A stretch of 64,000 nt of DNA, taken from the NCBI GenBank assembly GCA_009733715.1, contig WMKJ01000005.1, forward strand, positions 124,001-188,000, read 5' to 3'. Below the pieces are notes generated by a model. It saw only the letters and a list, made by a program, of their open reading frames with translations. It was not told the DNA's origin and searched no databases. A program made the translations under genes and the position numbers. This DNA comes from Herpomyces periplanetae (lineage: Eukaryota > Ascomycota > Laboulbeniomycetes > Herpomycetales > Herpomycetaceae). Shown one piece after another: positions 10,312-22,500 of the stretch (position 1 is its first letter; every line of letters starts with the position of its first letter).

Positions 10312-12746
10312 ATGAATACGGTTTTCGTCGGGGTCCCTAAAACGCGCTTAACGCGAAGTTTCAGCAAGATCCGTCAAACTCGCTTAGCCGTAAACGCATC
10401 AGCAGTTGCAGCTGTGACGGCTTTGCGTAAAAATAACGACAAGGTGACGGGCGTTTTTTTAAACGGAGCATACGGTTCGAGTACATTCTATTCAACTTAC
10501 TCGAAACGACCATTGCCTGAAGCCCAAGATTTTGTGTCATCGTCTTCCTGGTCTGGATCAGTTAACTTTCGCTCAAATTATCGACTCCTACGCTCCTTCA
10601 CACAGCATCTACTTTACTCTGCAATAGCTTCTCCATTTATCAGTCATCACTGCAATATTCACTGTAGCGTAAACGCTGCTAAAATGAACTTTTCTACTAA
10701 ACCTGGCAACTCTCTGCCGTCACCAACTACACCAAATAATAATGTTACCACAAGTCAGTGCATCTTTACACGTACCGTACGTTGAACGTATACATTTGAC
10801 TAACTTGTAATGCACATCAACTTCCGTGCCACTTTGAATAACAGAAAATACCCAAGCTGCATCGGTGGGGCGTATGCTACGCTTTGAAAATTCTTTGCCA
10901 AAACTTCCTGTTCCCAACTTGGATGAAACATTAAAGCGATATCTACGCTCTGTTAAAGCTGTAATTTCTCCGGAAGAGTATGCACGTACGGAAAAGGCCG
11001 TACAAGAATTTCTTTCTCCCAATGGTGTAGGACAAGAGCTTCAAAATCGTCTTATGATACGTTATGCGAATTCAACTGTGGATAACTGGCTTGCAGAATG
11101 GTGGAATGAAAAGGCTTACCTAGGTTTTCGCGATCCGGTTGTACCATACGTCAGTTACTTTTACTCACATTGTGATGATCCGTACCAATGCGATGCTGCA
11201 AAGCGTGCTGCAGCTATAACTAAAGCGGCTTTGGAGTTTAAACGATTAGTCGATGAAAAATCGCTTGAACCGGAATACATGCGAAAGCAACCTCTAGCTA
11301 TGTCGAGCTATGAATGGATGTTTAATGTATGTCGAATCCCCGCATTTCCCTCCGACTATCCCATCAAAAGTGACAATCTTGAACGTGACTCGCACATAAT
11401 AGTCATTCGAAGAAACCGTTTTTTTAAGGTTCCTCATGTAAAAAATGGTCGTGAAACGCTTAATGAACATGAACTAGAAACCATTTATCGCAAGATTTAT
11501 GCTTCAACTAGTTCCGGCCCTCCTGTAGGTATATTGACAACCCAGTTTCGTGATAAATGGGCTAAAGCCCGAGAAAAATTAATTGGGGCGAGTACACGAA
11601 ATTTGGAGAACTTACGAGACATTGAATCGGCATCTTTTGTGGTTTGTCTTGATGATGCGAATCCTATTACACTAGAGGAGAGAGCCCATCAATACTGGCA
11701 CGGAGATGGTTGTAATCGTTGGTTTGACAAGCCCTTACAATTCATTATAAATGACAACGGAACATCTGGCTTTAATGGAGAACATTCCATGATGGATGGA
11801 ACGGCAACCCATCGACTTAATGATTGGATATGCCGTTACATTCTTACACATAATTCAGGATCATCGCAACCTTGTATTTCGAGCAATTTACCCTTACCGG
11901 TTGAACTACAGTTTGAAATAAATGAAATTATCATGGGAGATATTATCGAAGCAAAGGATAACTTTATCAAACAAGTTGAAAAGCACGATCTTAAAGTAGT
12001 TACCATTAAGAGAGTTGGAAAGGATGCTATAAAAGCCCTCAAATGTTCACCCGACGGCTTTGTTCAAATGCTAATACAACTTGCGTATTATCGATTAACA
12101 GGAGTTTGCCGACCAACTTACGAATCAGGCGCAACACGAAAGTTTAAACTAGGTCGAACTGAAGCTTGTCGTAGTGTTAGCATTGAAAGTGTTAACTTTT
12201 GTAAAGCTATGAACGATGTTAGGCAGACTGATCAACAGCGTGGTTTATTACTTCGTGAAGCTATACAAGCTCATGTTCAATATGTGTCTAATGCCAGTGA
12301 AGGTCGAGGCATTGATCGTCACTTGTTCGGATTGAAGATGTGTCTAAAACCCACTGATCCCGTTCCCAGTCTATTCACCGATCCAGCTTTTGAGTATTCC
12401 TCTCATTGGTACCTTTCAACAAGTCAACTTAGTAGTGATATGTTTAACGGCTATGGATGGAGTGAGGTTGTTCCAGAGGGTTGGGGGTAAGTTAAGACAA
12501 ACGCACATCAATAATCAAAGATAATTTACTAACTCATTATACTTGTCGTTAATTCACCTTTTCAGTATCGCATACATGATTAACTCGAAGGACATCCAAT
12601 TAAATCTGGTGAGCAGATTCCTTGGAACTGCCCACTTTGCTTATAGACTGCAAGAAGCTGCTGATGACATGTTAAATGTGCTATCAACCACATTACCTTC
12701 ATCTAGCTCAACTTCTTCAACATCCAATCAAAAAGCCCATCTTTAA
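10312..12746 (+). CDS. CAT2: Carnitine O-acetyltransferase, predicted mitochondrial and peroxisomal
   Basis: Three exons: 10312-10753, 10845-12486 (a second acceptor at 10857 keeps the same frame) and 12566-12746; about 754 aa. It moves acetyl groups between CoA and carnitine. The choline/carnitine acyltransferase domain starts at LPKLPVPNLDETLKRYL and contains the catalytic His in GEHSMMDGTAT (codon 11783-11785, about residue 461). The second intron is fixed by restoring VPEGWGIAYMINSKDIQLNL. The N-terminal ~150 residues are Arg/Ser/Ala-rich and acid-poor like a mitochondrial presequence, with internal Met codons (about residue 125, and just after intron 1) that could start a shorter form. 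The C-terminus is AHL, fitting the peroxisomal PTS1 pattern. Yeast Cat2 uses the same dual targeting; here it is inferred. Confidence 0.93.
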
Positions 12747-12949
12747 TTCAGCATTTTAGCACGGTATTATTGTCTCCCTTCGCTCGTTTTAGTTATCTTA
12801 CGTCCATCAGAGCGTCATGCATAAATGTATGATAGCATCCTCAATCAAATACTCTCTTTAACTGAATAAATAGACCCACGAGCGCGCGCGCCTATAGCAG
12901 AACTTTGACGATAACTTAAGCTATACTCCATGGAATATAGAGTTAATAC
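12747..12949. other. Short convergent intergenic gap
   Basis: About 200 bp between the 3' ends of CAT2 and the TMEM184-like gene. It contains a GC-alternating tract at about 12880-12892. No gene. Confidence 0.6.
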
Positions 12950-14928
12950 TTAGTCCAGCTCTTCCCACGGATTTGTCGGCGTTGAAGATCGTGAAACGTC
13001 GGGAGATTCTGATTTTTTTCCATCTGGAAGATCTGATGATATTACTACGCTTGGACGGCGGGGTGGTGTTGCGGATGAAAATGGTAATGGAAATGGAGAT
13101 GATGGTTTCACGCAGACAATTCGCGTATTTAGAGATAATTGGGGAGGATTATTACTAGTTTCACGACGTTGTTTCGATGGCTCTGGTGTTGATGCATTAG
13201 TTTCTTGCATCAGTATATTCCGAGATACTCCATTTTGAGAAGAGGCAATGTCCGATGTTAGTTGAGTAAACGATGAAGGTTGTTGACAGTTTCCTTCAAG
13301 TTGCATTACGGACTTGGGCGTATTCATTGCGCTATCACATTCTATTTCAACTGAGCTGAGTTTTTTCGTTTTCATACGACGTTGACGACGTCGACTTTGC
13401 TGATGTCCAGCGGCGTGAATTACTATTTCATCACTAAGATTACGCTGGCTGTATCGTAATATATCATACTTTTTGGACGTTTGTGCTGTGATAACGGGAT
13501 ACTAAAAAGAAGAAAAAACCGCACTGTTAGCTCTGTCTAATTTTGATTCTTTTAGTGTATACTCACATTCCAATCACCAAACTCTAAAGCACGGGCACTT
13601 GAGTATAACTCCTCATCTAACGGATCTAACGTAAATATTTCTTGATTATCCATTGTTCCATAATTCATTACTTCGTTATTTAATTCATCCTGTTCTCCAT
13701 TGCTCGAGTGTGCCGACGATAAAAGTGGTGGTTGTCCACTAGATGAACAAGGTTCAGGCAACCAATATTTTCCGCGGTTCCGACCGAATCGCATACCAGC
13801 AATAAATCTAGCGTTTCTTGAACTAGATTCTTCATGGGCCAATCCTGTATCCTCCGCATCAAAGTTTCGATACTGATAATTCAAACCATGCCATGTATCG
13901 AGGGTGTCTTGAAGTAAATCTGCCGTGCCAAACGCATCTCGTATAGCGTATTTAATTGGCATACGAGCAGCCGAAATTTGTTTGTTAGCGTAATCATGCC
14001 ATGAAAATGCATACCAGTGGGCCAGTGCAAAGAACGGCATTTCAAGACAAACTAAAGCATCTTGAACAGCTGCTGCTAAATTGGCCGGCGTATAATCTGC
14101 CGAATTATCAGGTAATACGCCAATCCATACAAGTAAAGATAAAATTAACCCTTGCCAGTACGATGCGAAGATAATTCCTTTGATGCACAAAAACTTTGAC
14201 ATGGGTCGAAACGGTTGAAGTTGATCGTTCATGCAAAGCCAAAACAACGTTAGAGCGTATAAACAAATTGTGATACTGATATTGTAGAATAATGCACTCC
14301 AGAAATAGCCAGATGTTACGCCTGTAAAGCCTGATTTAAATATCCCCATAGCCTTCATAATAATAGTAGCCAGAGCGAGCACTGGCTTCATCCACGTATA
14401 CTGTAAAATTCCACGTTTAATTGCCAGGAACGTGTGCGGGTCTGAGATGTCTACTTTGGGGAGCACGTAGTTTAAAGGCCACATATGTGAAACAGGCGGC
14501 TTACCGTACATGCTAACAATGATGGCTCGTTCACCGCCGCAGTAGTTGATTAAAAGGTGAAAGAATGTGTAAATTGTGAAAGCTTCATAAATCTCGCGAA
14601 CCGGTACAATCCAATTGGCCAAACGATTCGACGTTAACTCTGTAAAGCTGGCAATTGAATAAATTGGTACAATGAGTAATATCCGAACGACGTAACGTTG
14701 AAGTAAAGGTTTACGATAGTTTTTAAGTTGAAACCATACAGACACTGCTGTACAAATAGTTGCAAATGCTGTTGCAAGTCCACATAGCAAGATTATTATA
14801 TGATTTAGTCTAGCGCCTGTTCCACCGTCCGAAAGTAAGGTTCCTGACAGTACATCATTCGTGGACATGAGTTTAGAAACTTCATTTAAATCATTTGAAA
14901 ATTTAACATTGAAGGGTAAGCTTATCAT
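12950..14928 (-). CDS. DUF300/TMEM184 (LAZ1/Ost-alpha-like) multi-pass membrane protein
   Basis: Two exons on the - strand, 14928-13567 and 13501-12950, with a 65-nt intron (GTGAGT...TTTTTAG); 637 aa. The exon join gives GDWNYPVITAQTSKKYD, a block usual in fungal members. About seven hydrophobic segments occupy residues 40-330, with family signatures QRYVVRILLIVPIYSIAS and LINYCGGERAI. After the last membrane segment comes a cytosolic tail that is Arg-rich (QQSRRRQRRMKTKK) and then Ser/Pro-rich. Relatives are organic-solute-transporter-alpha-like vacuolar or endomembrane proteins of poorly known function. The open frame extends upstream only to a TTG, so the first ATG at 14928 is used; an additional upstream exon is possible. 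It is divergent from CSF1. Confidence 0.85.
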
Positions 14929-16576
14929 GATTTTAAAGGTAACCGAATTTTGGTTCGGGTAAAAAGCCTCTGGTTCACCGAGCAAAACTATAAAATTACA
15001 CCAATAAAATCTCTGTGCTAGTTTAAATGATGATGGTGAAAATAAGGACTAAGACGTTGTGGACGGGTAGATGAGAGAATGACGGTTGATGGTAATGTCA
15101 ACTCATCCACTTTCGAGTGAACCTGTGTTTAACAAATTTGAAAAGTATAACTCTATGATTAAGTTAGTAGTGAAATGGAGCAACTGTGCTGTGTATTAGC
15201 GCTTACCTCCATAGCGTGTAGAGAAATATTAATACTGTATATTTTACCTTATCATGACACACTTTTCATAACGAGTAGTCGTATGATCAATAATAATAAA
15301 AGGCATTTACTTTTTTAAACATTCAAGATAAATCATTCACCATTAACTAATAAGCCTGTAAATTTAACTTCAGTCTGAACTATGTATTTAATGGTACGTT
15401 TACTTGTACCAACGTATTGAGAGTATAAACGTGACAAAAAGTTGCAAACAGATCCACCCTACACCAAGTTAAAATGAATATTTTTTATTCTCTCCACTCC
15501 CAATATCACTACCAACTTAATCTTAGTAGAGTAGGATAGAAATTTTTTCCTTCCTCACTTGAACAAATCTTCATTTACCATACTATTAAAACAACTTTCG
15601 TCGTCACCCCAACTCTTTTATCATCAACTTTCATACATTTCATCCACACCAAAACTGCCTCAGACGTATAGCCCCCTCAATCCCATGACGTCATTACAAA
15701 CACGTGAGTATCGTGTGGAGTATCACCGGCTGGGGAGTTGACGCAAATTGTAAAGTGTAGATTAAATTCGACTTGACGTTGGAACTAGCTAAAGTTTTGC
15801 ATTTACCTTTTGTAGTGTTTATTTCATTATATATAAATTGTACTTTTACTCTAAATATGTCAAACTCTACTCAACCCATTAACTTGAATTCCAATTCAAC
15901 CATATACACACACTCTCTTTCTTCCCAATGACTAATATTACCCCCAACATATTCGTCTCATCTTCACACCCACACGCCACACCATCCCATTCCAGCAACA
16001 CCAGCTGTTTTTCATCTCGTCTCATATACTTTCCTAATTAGGGATGTTTGCGCCACTACTCAAACTTCGAAATGATCGTCATGTAACAAGTTTTACTTTG
16101 ACCTCGCGTGATGGAAAATTCTTTTCCATTCTTCCCTTTTCATATAAATGCAATGAATTTTCCCCATTTACCCTAATCAGTTTCTCGTTCCTCTTACTTC
16201 TTAACTTTATTACCTTTTCTTTCAAACATAACAAATTCTCCATCGCGTTAATTCGTTGTAACCCCATACTTAACTTCACTTAACTCGTTCATACTCTTCT
16301 ACAACATCTTCGTTAAATTTATCAGTCTACTTCGCTTTATATCATCTTCTCATTCCGTGTTACAAACTCACCGTTTTAACTGTATTACCAGTCCTTGTCC
16401 TTGTTTCAGCTGCCTTACTTCAACCCGATTGGCTATACCATATCCCATCGTCTAGTTTAATCAATCATTCTCGTCACTACTTGTATACTATCAATCTTTT
16501 AAGATAATTTTTTCTTCTACTCAAATCTTCTTTATTAATGCTACAGTAATTTGCACTATGTCCATATTGTTTTGGA
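14929..16576. promoter_or_regulatory. Divergent promoter region between the TMEM184-like gene and CSF1
   Basis: 1.6 kb without a recognised protein gene. It includes a perfect CRE palindrome TGACGTCA at 15686-15693 and a CACGTG E-box at 15701-15706. From about 15540 to 16550 the + strand is C/T-rich, as expected for the CSF1 leader. Short open frames here have no family motif. Confidence 0.45.
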
Positions 16577-19500
16577 ATGACAAACTTACTCGCAACCGGC
16601 GAACCGCCGCATCCCTCTGTCGGTTTTAAATGGTACCTGACTTAAACTCTTCCTCCTTCACTCGTGTTATTCAACACCTAAACTTATCTTCCAACTTACA
16701 TTCTAACACTTGTTTTCGTTTCATTCGTTCGTACAGGGGGGTATTAATCGAAGGTCTTTGCGGTATCCTGTACGCTAATAATTATCTTTCTCATTAAACG
16801 TTTTACATGCTAATTTTCATAGAATCATCTTCTTTCTCTTCTACTTCAACCGACTCGTCGCAACTCTCCTCTCCTTCGCAATCCGTCTTTTCACCTGGCA
16901 TCAATATCGGGCTTATATACGCATACAATCAATCCAATTGTCCCTTCTCAGCGGTCGCATCTTCTTCAAAGGCCTAAACTACTACGGTCATAATCAAGCT
17001 ATAACTATCAAAAGTGGTTACATTACTTGGAACTATTGGAGCTTAAAAGTTCGATCGGCTTCCGTTTTAGAATCTCTTAATTCCCTTCCTTTCACAACTA
17101 AATCTTCATCTTCCAACATCCCTCTCCCTTCCAACCCCTCCGACGATCCCGAATCAAACATCCAAGTCAAGTCACCCCAAACACCCAAACATCTCTGCCC
17201 AATCGCTGTCCAAGTTACCGGTTTGGAAGTGTTCTTCTTCAATCGCACTCCCGCCTATGATACTCTAATCGAATCGTTCAATCGTCAAGGCTACAACCTC
17301 AAAGATATACTAGTTCGTAACGGCTTTTATTCATCCCTCCCCAATTCACTCTTAACGGAAAAACTCACCAAGAATATCAACGATACTAAAGCCAGACTAT
17401 CATCTCGCAATGCCGGGCTTCCTGCTCTACTCGGCTTATATCCTATTTACATCAATTGCACTAAAGGTGCCATAGTTATTGGCAATGAAAATACACCGGA
17501 ACTACTTTCCACAATTTTTGATCGGGCCACCGGTATAGCTGATATTGGCTCTAGTAAGCCTCCCGATATTTATCGCCAAATTTACAACTTCGATGTTATT
17601 CACGCTGTCACTCGATTACGCCCTAATCCCGACTTTCAAGAATCTCAATTATCCATGGGTAGTCATTTTTCTCGTGCTACCAAAAAACCTCGTAAACTTC
17701 CTCCGTGGCTTAGAAGCATCTTCAAAAAAAAAATTTTTCAGCACAAGAAAGTTCACACCATTCTTGACTTTTTCATACCCTTCTTCAACGATTCCAATGA
17801 ATCAATTGCTAAGGCGCCTGCTAAAGCTTCGAAAACCACATTTTCTTCAATTCCTACCCCCGACCATCTAAGATGGGAAGGCCTATCCCGCTACGCCAAC
17901 GAACTTGTAGCTAACGAACATAACGAATGGGAATTTGTCGAATATGCTTCAATTTTTACCATTTTTGACTCTCCAAAGCTTACCTTTGTCTTATTTTGGG
18001 ATGTACCTGGACTAGTCCCTGACACTGATCTAACTTCAAATATTAATGGTCAAACTGAAACTTCATTTGGTGATGTTAACGGATCTGCTCCGCCTGCTTA
18101 TGGTGTTGATATTTTTCTATACGGCGCTACCATTCATTACGGCGCTTGGACTAACAGATGTCGTGTTAATCTTCAAAATTTCTTCTTCCCCCCCTACTAC
18201 ATTGACTCTGAGTATCTTGTCCTGAGTCCAGGCGACTCTCGAGTTAATTCTGTGTTCACCATGAACATCATCTTTGAAGATACGGCTATATTACGCATTC
18301 CCATTCGAGAGCCTTCCAAAGATCCTGAATGGAAAGGCCGTAATCGAGTTTCCACTACTACAGGTTCTAGAACTAAAAACTCAAAATCCAAGCCTGGTCG
18401 TAAATTAAAAAATACTACTGAAAGTGATATTCTCACTTCGACCATGCGATCTTACGGATGGATTGATATCCGAATTCCTCCCAGTGCTTCAGTATATCTT
18501 AATATGAACCTTTATACACTTGAAACTGGCTTTACCTATAACCTGATAGTTAATTCACCCTCTTGTGAAGCGTATTCAAGTGTTAATAACAATTTATTAT
18601 GGAGAACATTAAAATCATCCTTCGGTGCCTGTTTATCTATACCCCGTAAATGGGACGCCATGCGACTTTGGGAACTAACCATCAAGACCGAGGATTTAGA
18701 TATATTTCTACTGCGTGATCATATCTACTTTATCTCTGACCTTCTGACAGACTGGAGTATGCGTGAATCTGCCGATTATTATACATTCATTCCCTATCGA
18801 TACTTAATGGACTTTGAGCTTGTCAGATTCAAAATTTTCTTTAATACGAATGATTCTAACGTTATTAATGATCCTGCAAATCTTGATGAAAATTCGTACT
18901 TAGCCGTTTCTGGAAGCTGTTTAAACGTAAACTTTACCATTCCTTTGGAAAATTTTAAGCCTACTTGGAACGAAATTAGCTTTAAAGCTCATGGTCCCGA
19001 TATCAAAGTTGACCTGTATGCTCCTGCTCACAGTACCCTTAAAACCTATTTACCCTCTTCTTTAATTGCCGAATTAGACATCTTGAAAATTGAGGGAACA
19101 TTTACCTACGCTTATACAGTTTCACCCTCTAATTTAAATCGCTTGAACATTAACATTTACGGGAAAAATGGCTATGCTTATTTTTACGGCATTGTTCTTC
19201 GACAACTTCTCAGATTTCAAGAAAATTATTTTGGCGAATTCTACCATTTTCAGACAGCAGAAGAATACCATTTTCGAGAACCTCCAAAAACTTTTGAAGC
19301 TTTATTGAGCGTTTCTACCGAACCGCCTAAAAGCAATGAACTGGATTTTCTACTCACCATTAGAGCCGATCATGTTCGTGCTGTCCTTCCGGCTAATATT
19401 TTCAATGCATCTAATAACATTTCAGCTTCCATATCCTACGTTAATCTTGACATGCGCTTTAATGCATATTATATGGATGTACAGGCAGATATAAGTCCAA

Positions 19501-22500
19501 TCAATTTTGCCGTTGGAAAACTTGTAGAATTGAACGGAACCAAGTTAAACTCACTCAGCCCAACCGAGCTCTTCATTGACTACACTAATGTTCACTGGCA
19601 TAGGCTTTTAGGTCTTCCCCTCGATGAGCCTGCATACGCTTGCACATGGGCCATTAATTTGGGCGACATAAGTGGTGAACTATCACAAGTATTTGTTCAA
19701 CGCTTTACATCAGCTTTACAAAACATAGCCTTTTCATTTCAGGATAAAGAAAATGGAACTGTTCCTCTGGAATACTCTGCTGCCTATTATTGCACATTCC
19801 TTACGGCACATTTGGGGAAAATCAAGGTCATGCTACTACAAGATTTGTTTGCCATGTTAGCTGAATGCGATCCTATTTGCATTAAGTTTAGTGATTTGTG
19901 TGACAAGAACTTTTCGGATCGTCTCGAGGCACTTTTACCTTCGATAAAATTTACTTGCATAGAATTGGCCCGAAAACACAGTAAGGCTGATGAGTTCATA
20001 GTGGCTAAAACCCTCATGTACGCTCAAACCTCAGTTCACTATAACCTTTTAAGGCGATGTGCCAATTTGAACGATCTTTGGAGGAAACAACAAACATTGA
20101 TTGGTTTGCATGACCGAAGAACACATCGCATGCCATCACAACTTGTATCACCTTTGTTAGACGATGTTTACTACGAATTTATTAACCAAAGACTCTTTAT
20201 TGATCCACCAACCATGTCTTGTCCTCCTCTACCATCCTTAATATTGGCACATTTCTCCTTTACTTCTTCCTTCAAACCTATGACTTCATTACTCACTCAC
20301 GAACAAGGCATCCATGAATGTCGTGAGAAAAAACCACTTGTTTACGATGATATTTTTACCTTTTCTCAAAGTGATGTCAAATTTTCAAATGATGATACAC
20401 ATTCGCATCTTATTTCTGACGTTGGTACAAGCTTTGATAGCTATCTGACTGACGTTGCAAAAACTCCAGAAAGTAAGTATGCCCGTCGCAAATCCTTATT
20501 TGATACTCTCTCTCCCTCTTCCGTTCCAAACTTAGGAAATGTTCCAAAGTCTTGTCTATATACGCCTCCTCGATTTCCCTTACTCCATCTAAAGCCTGAC
20601 TTGGACAATTTGCCTAATGTTTCCTCCGAGGTTTGGAAGAATGATTTTGATCGGCAGCACGAGTTAAACAGTGCGATTAAGGATGCACTTTCTGATATAG
20701 TGTCTGGTATGCCGAAATCTTTAAATTTTATTTCTCTGGATGAGGGTATCAAGGGCTTCATTAAGCCGGAGACAGCTTATATTTTTGCCAATTTACTTAA
20801 TGGGCTCATTCCCACTACTCTTGATGATTTAATTGATAGCGTTCAAAGGACTGCTGTTAGCGATTTATTAGCTAAGTTGTTTACAACTTCCCGTGTCTCA
20901 TCATGTTCAAAATTTAAACTTTTAATCCCTTATATTCTGTGGCGCATTTCTGTGGTAAAGGATACTAAAGAGAAAATCGAGCCCGAAGGACAAAATGTGG
21001 ATTTAGAACTACATAAATTGCAATTGTTTGCAGAGGACACATTTATTTGTGATTCAAGCGTACTAAATGGTCTGATTTTCCAGTTTTCATTCGACTTATT
21101 CGGATTGCAGATTGCCAAAAGACATAGCTTGATCGACCCTCAAAACATTTTACACATTCAGCTGGGCAACACTTGTATTTCGATGCAGTATCGAAAATTG
21201 TTAAGCGCCGAAGTCAGGTTGGAAAATCCGAAAATTATAATTGTTGCAGTAAATTTGGATGGTCTTGTCAAACTAGTTATTGAACTGATCAAAATTATGC
21301 GATCCGTGAACCGTAAATTAAGTTTAGCTCAATCGCTTAAGATTAAACGGCAACGTCTTATGATACAGAGGCTTTCTACACTTGAACAGCGTATTCCCGA
21401 TCCTTCATTTTTTGTCAAGCAATCCTACGGACCCAATGTTTCTGCCCTTCGACTTGAAGAATCATGGAAAATAATGGCTCGGCTTCGTTATATATATAAC
21501 CATTTACTGCCGCGACAGAAGCAATTGCTAGAAGTTGACTTAGAGGGCATTAACTTAGATAGTTCAAGCGTTAATATTACTAAAGGGTTTAGTGAAAGCT
21601 GGTCACAATGGCGTGGATGGGATATGAAGAAACTTCGTGCCAGTTTTTTGAATGGTATAATGACAGATTTACCCACTACTACTATGTCCAAGCCAAAATC
21701 ACCCGGATTAGCAACATCGCTTGATGTACGATTACATAGTGATACAGTTAACTTCATAATAATTTCTGGCGCACAAAAAAGTCGATTATCGCTTTCTCCC
21801 GTCTTCGTTCATCTGGCTCAATTTTTCCCTGCGACCCCTACAGCATCAGAAGCAAGCATGGCTTCGAATATAGCAAAATTACAAGTCGAAGAGTGTGCTG
21901 TACACTTGGATTGGGCATTGATTGATTTTGTGGACTTGGTAATTGAGTTATCATCATCAAACGAGTTGGTAGAATTGTTTTCAAGTGGGACTAAAGCATC
22001 AGTACCACGTCAAACTCCGACTCATAACAATCGCTTACAGGCGTCCTCAGTATGGAAATGTCAGGCTGAGGTTTGTTTAGAGAAAATTATATTTTCAGCA
22101 AGTACAATCAGCCTTAAACTTTTGCAGAATGTTAGCGATTTGCATTTTGATTGCATGTTGGGATATGCCACGGAAAGTTTACAGTTCTCTCAGTCATTTC
22201 GCTGTAATCTGTACGAATTTTCGTTAAAATCTCTCAGTCGTGTAGTTTGTGAGGGTTCAATTAACAGTCCATCTCTAGGCTTTGGTTATGACATGCATCA
22301 TGGATTAAATGATACCACTGGATCGAATATCAAGGTTAACGGAGAGTTAAATCTTGTTAAAATTAAGGTCTGTGAAGATTTGTTAGGTATCCTTGAAATC
22401 GTTGATACAGTTATACGGAATGAAGTTGCCTGTGTATTTGAAAAATTTAGCAACATGCCCATAAGGGATAAACCGGTCGAGACAAAAATAAATTCAAGAA

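Noticed and set aside
7424-12895. Shared 14-mer CGCGCGCGCCTATA at about 7433 and 12883
   Set aside because: Mostly alternating CG; likely chance in low-complexity tracts, with no longer flanking similarity.
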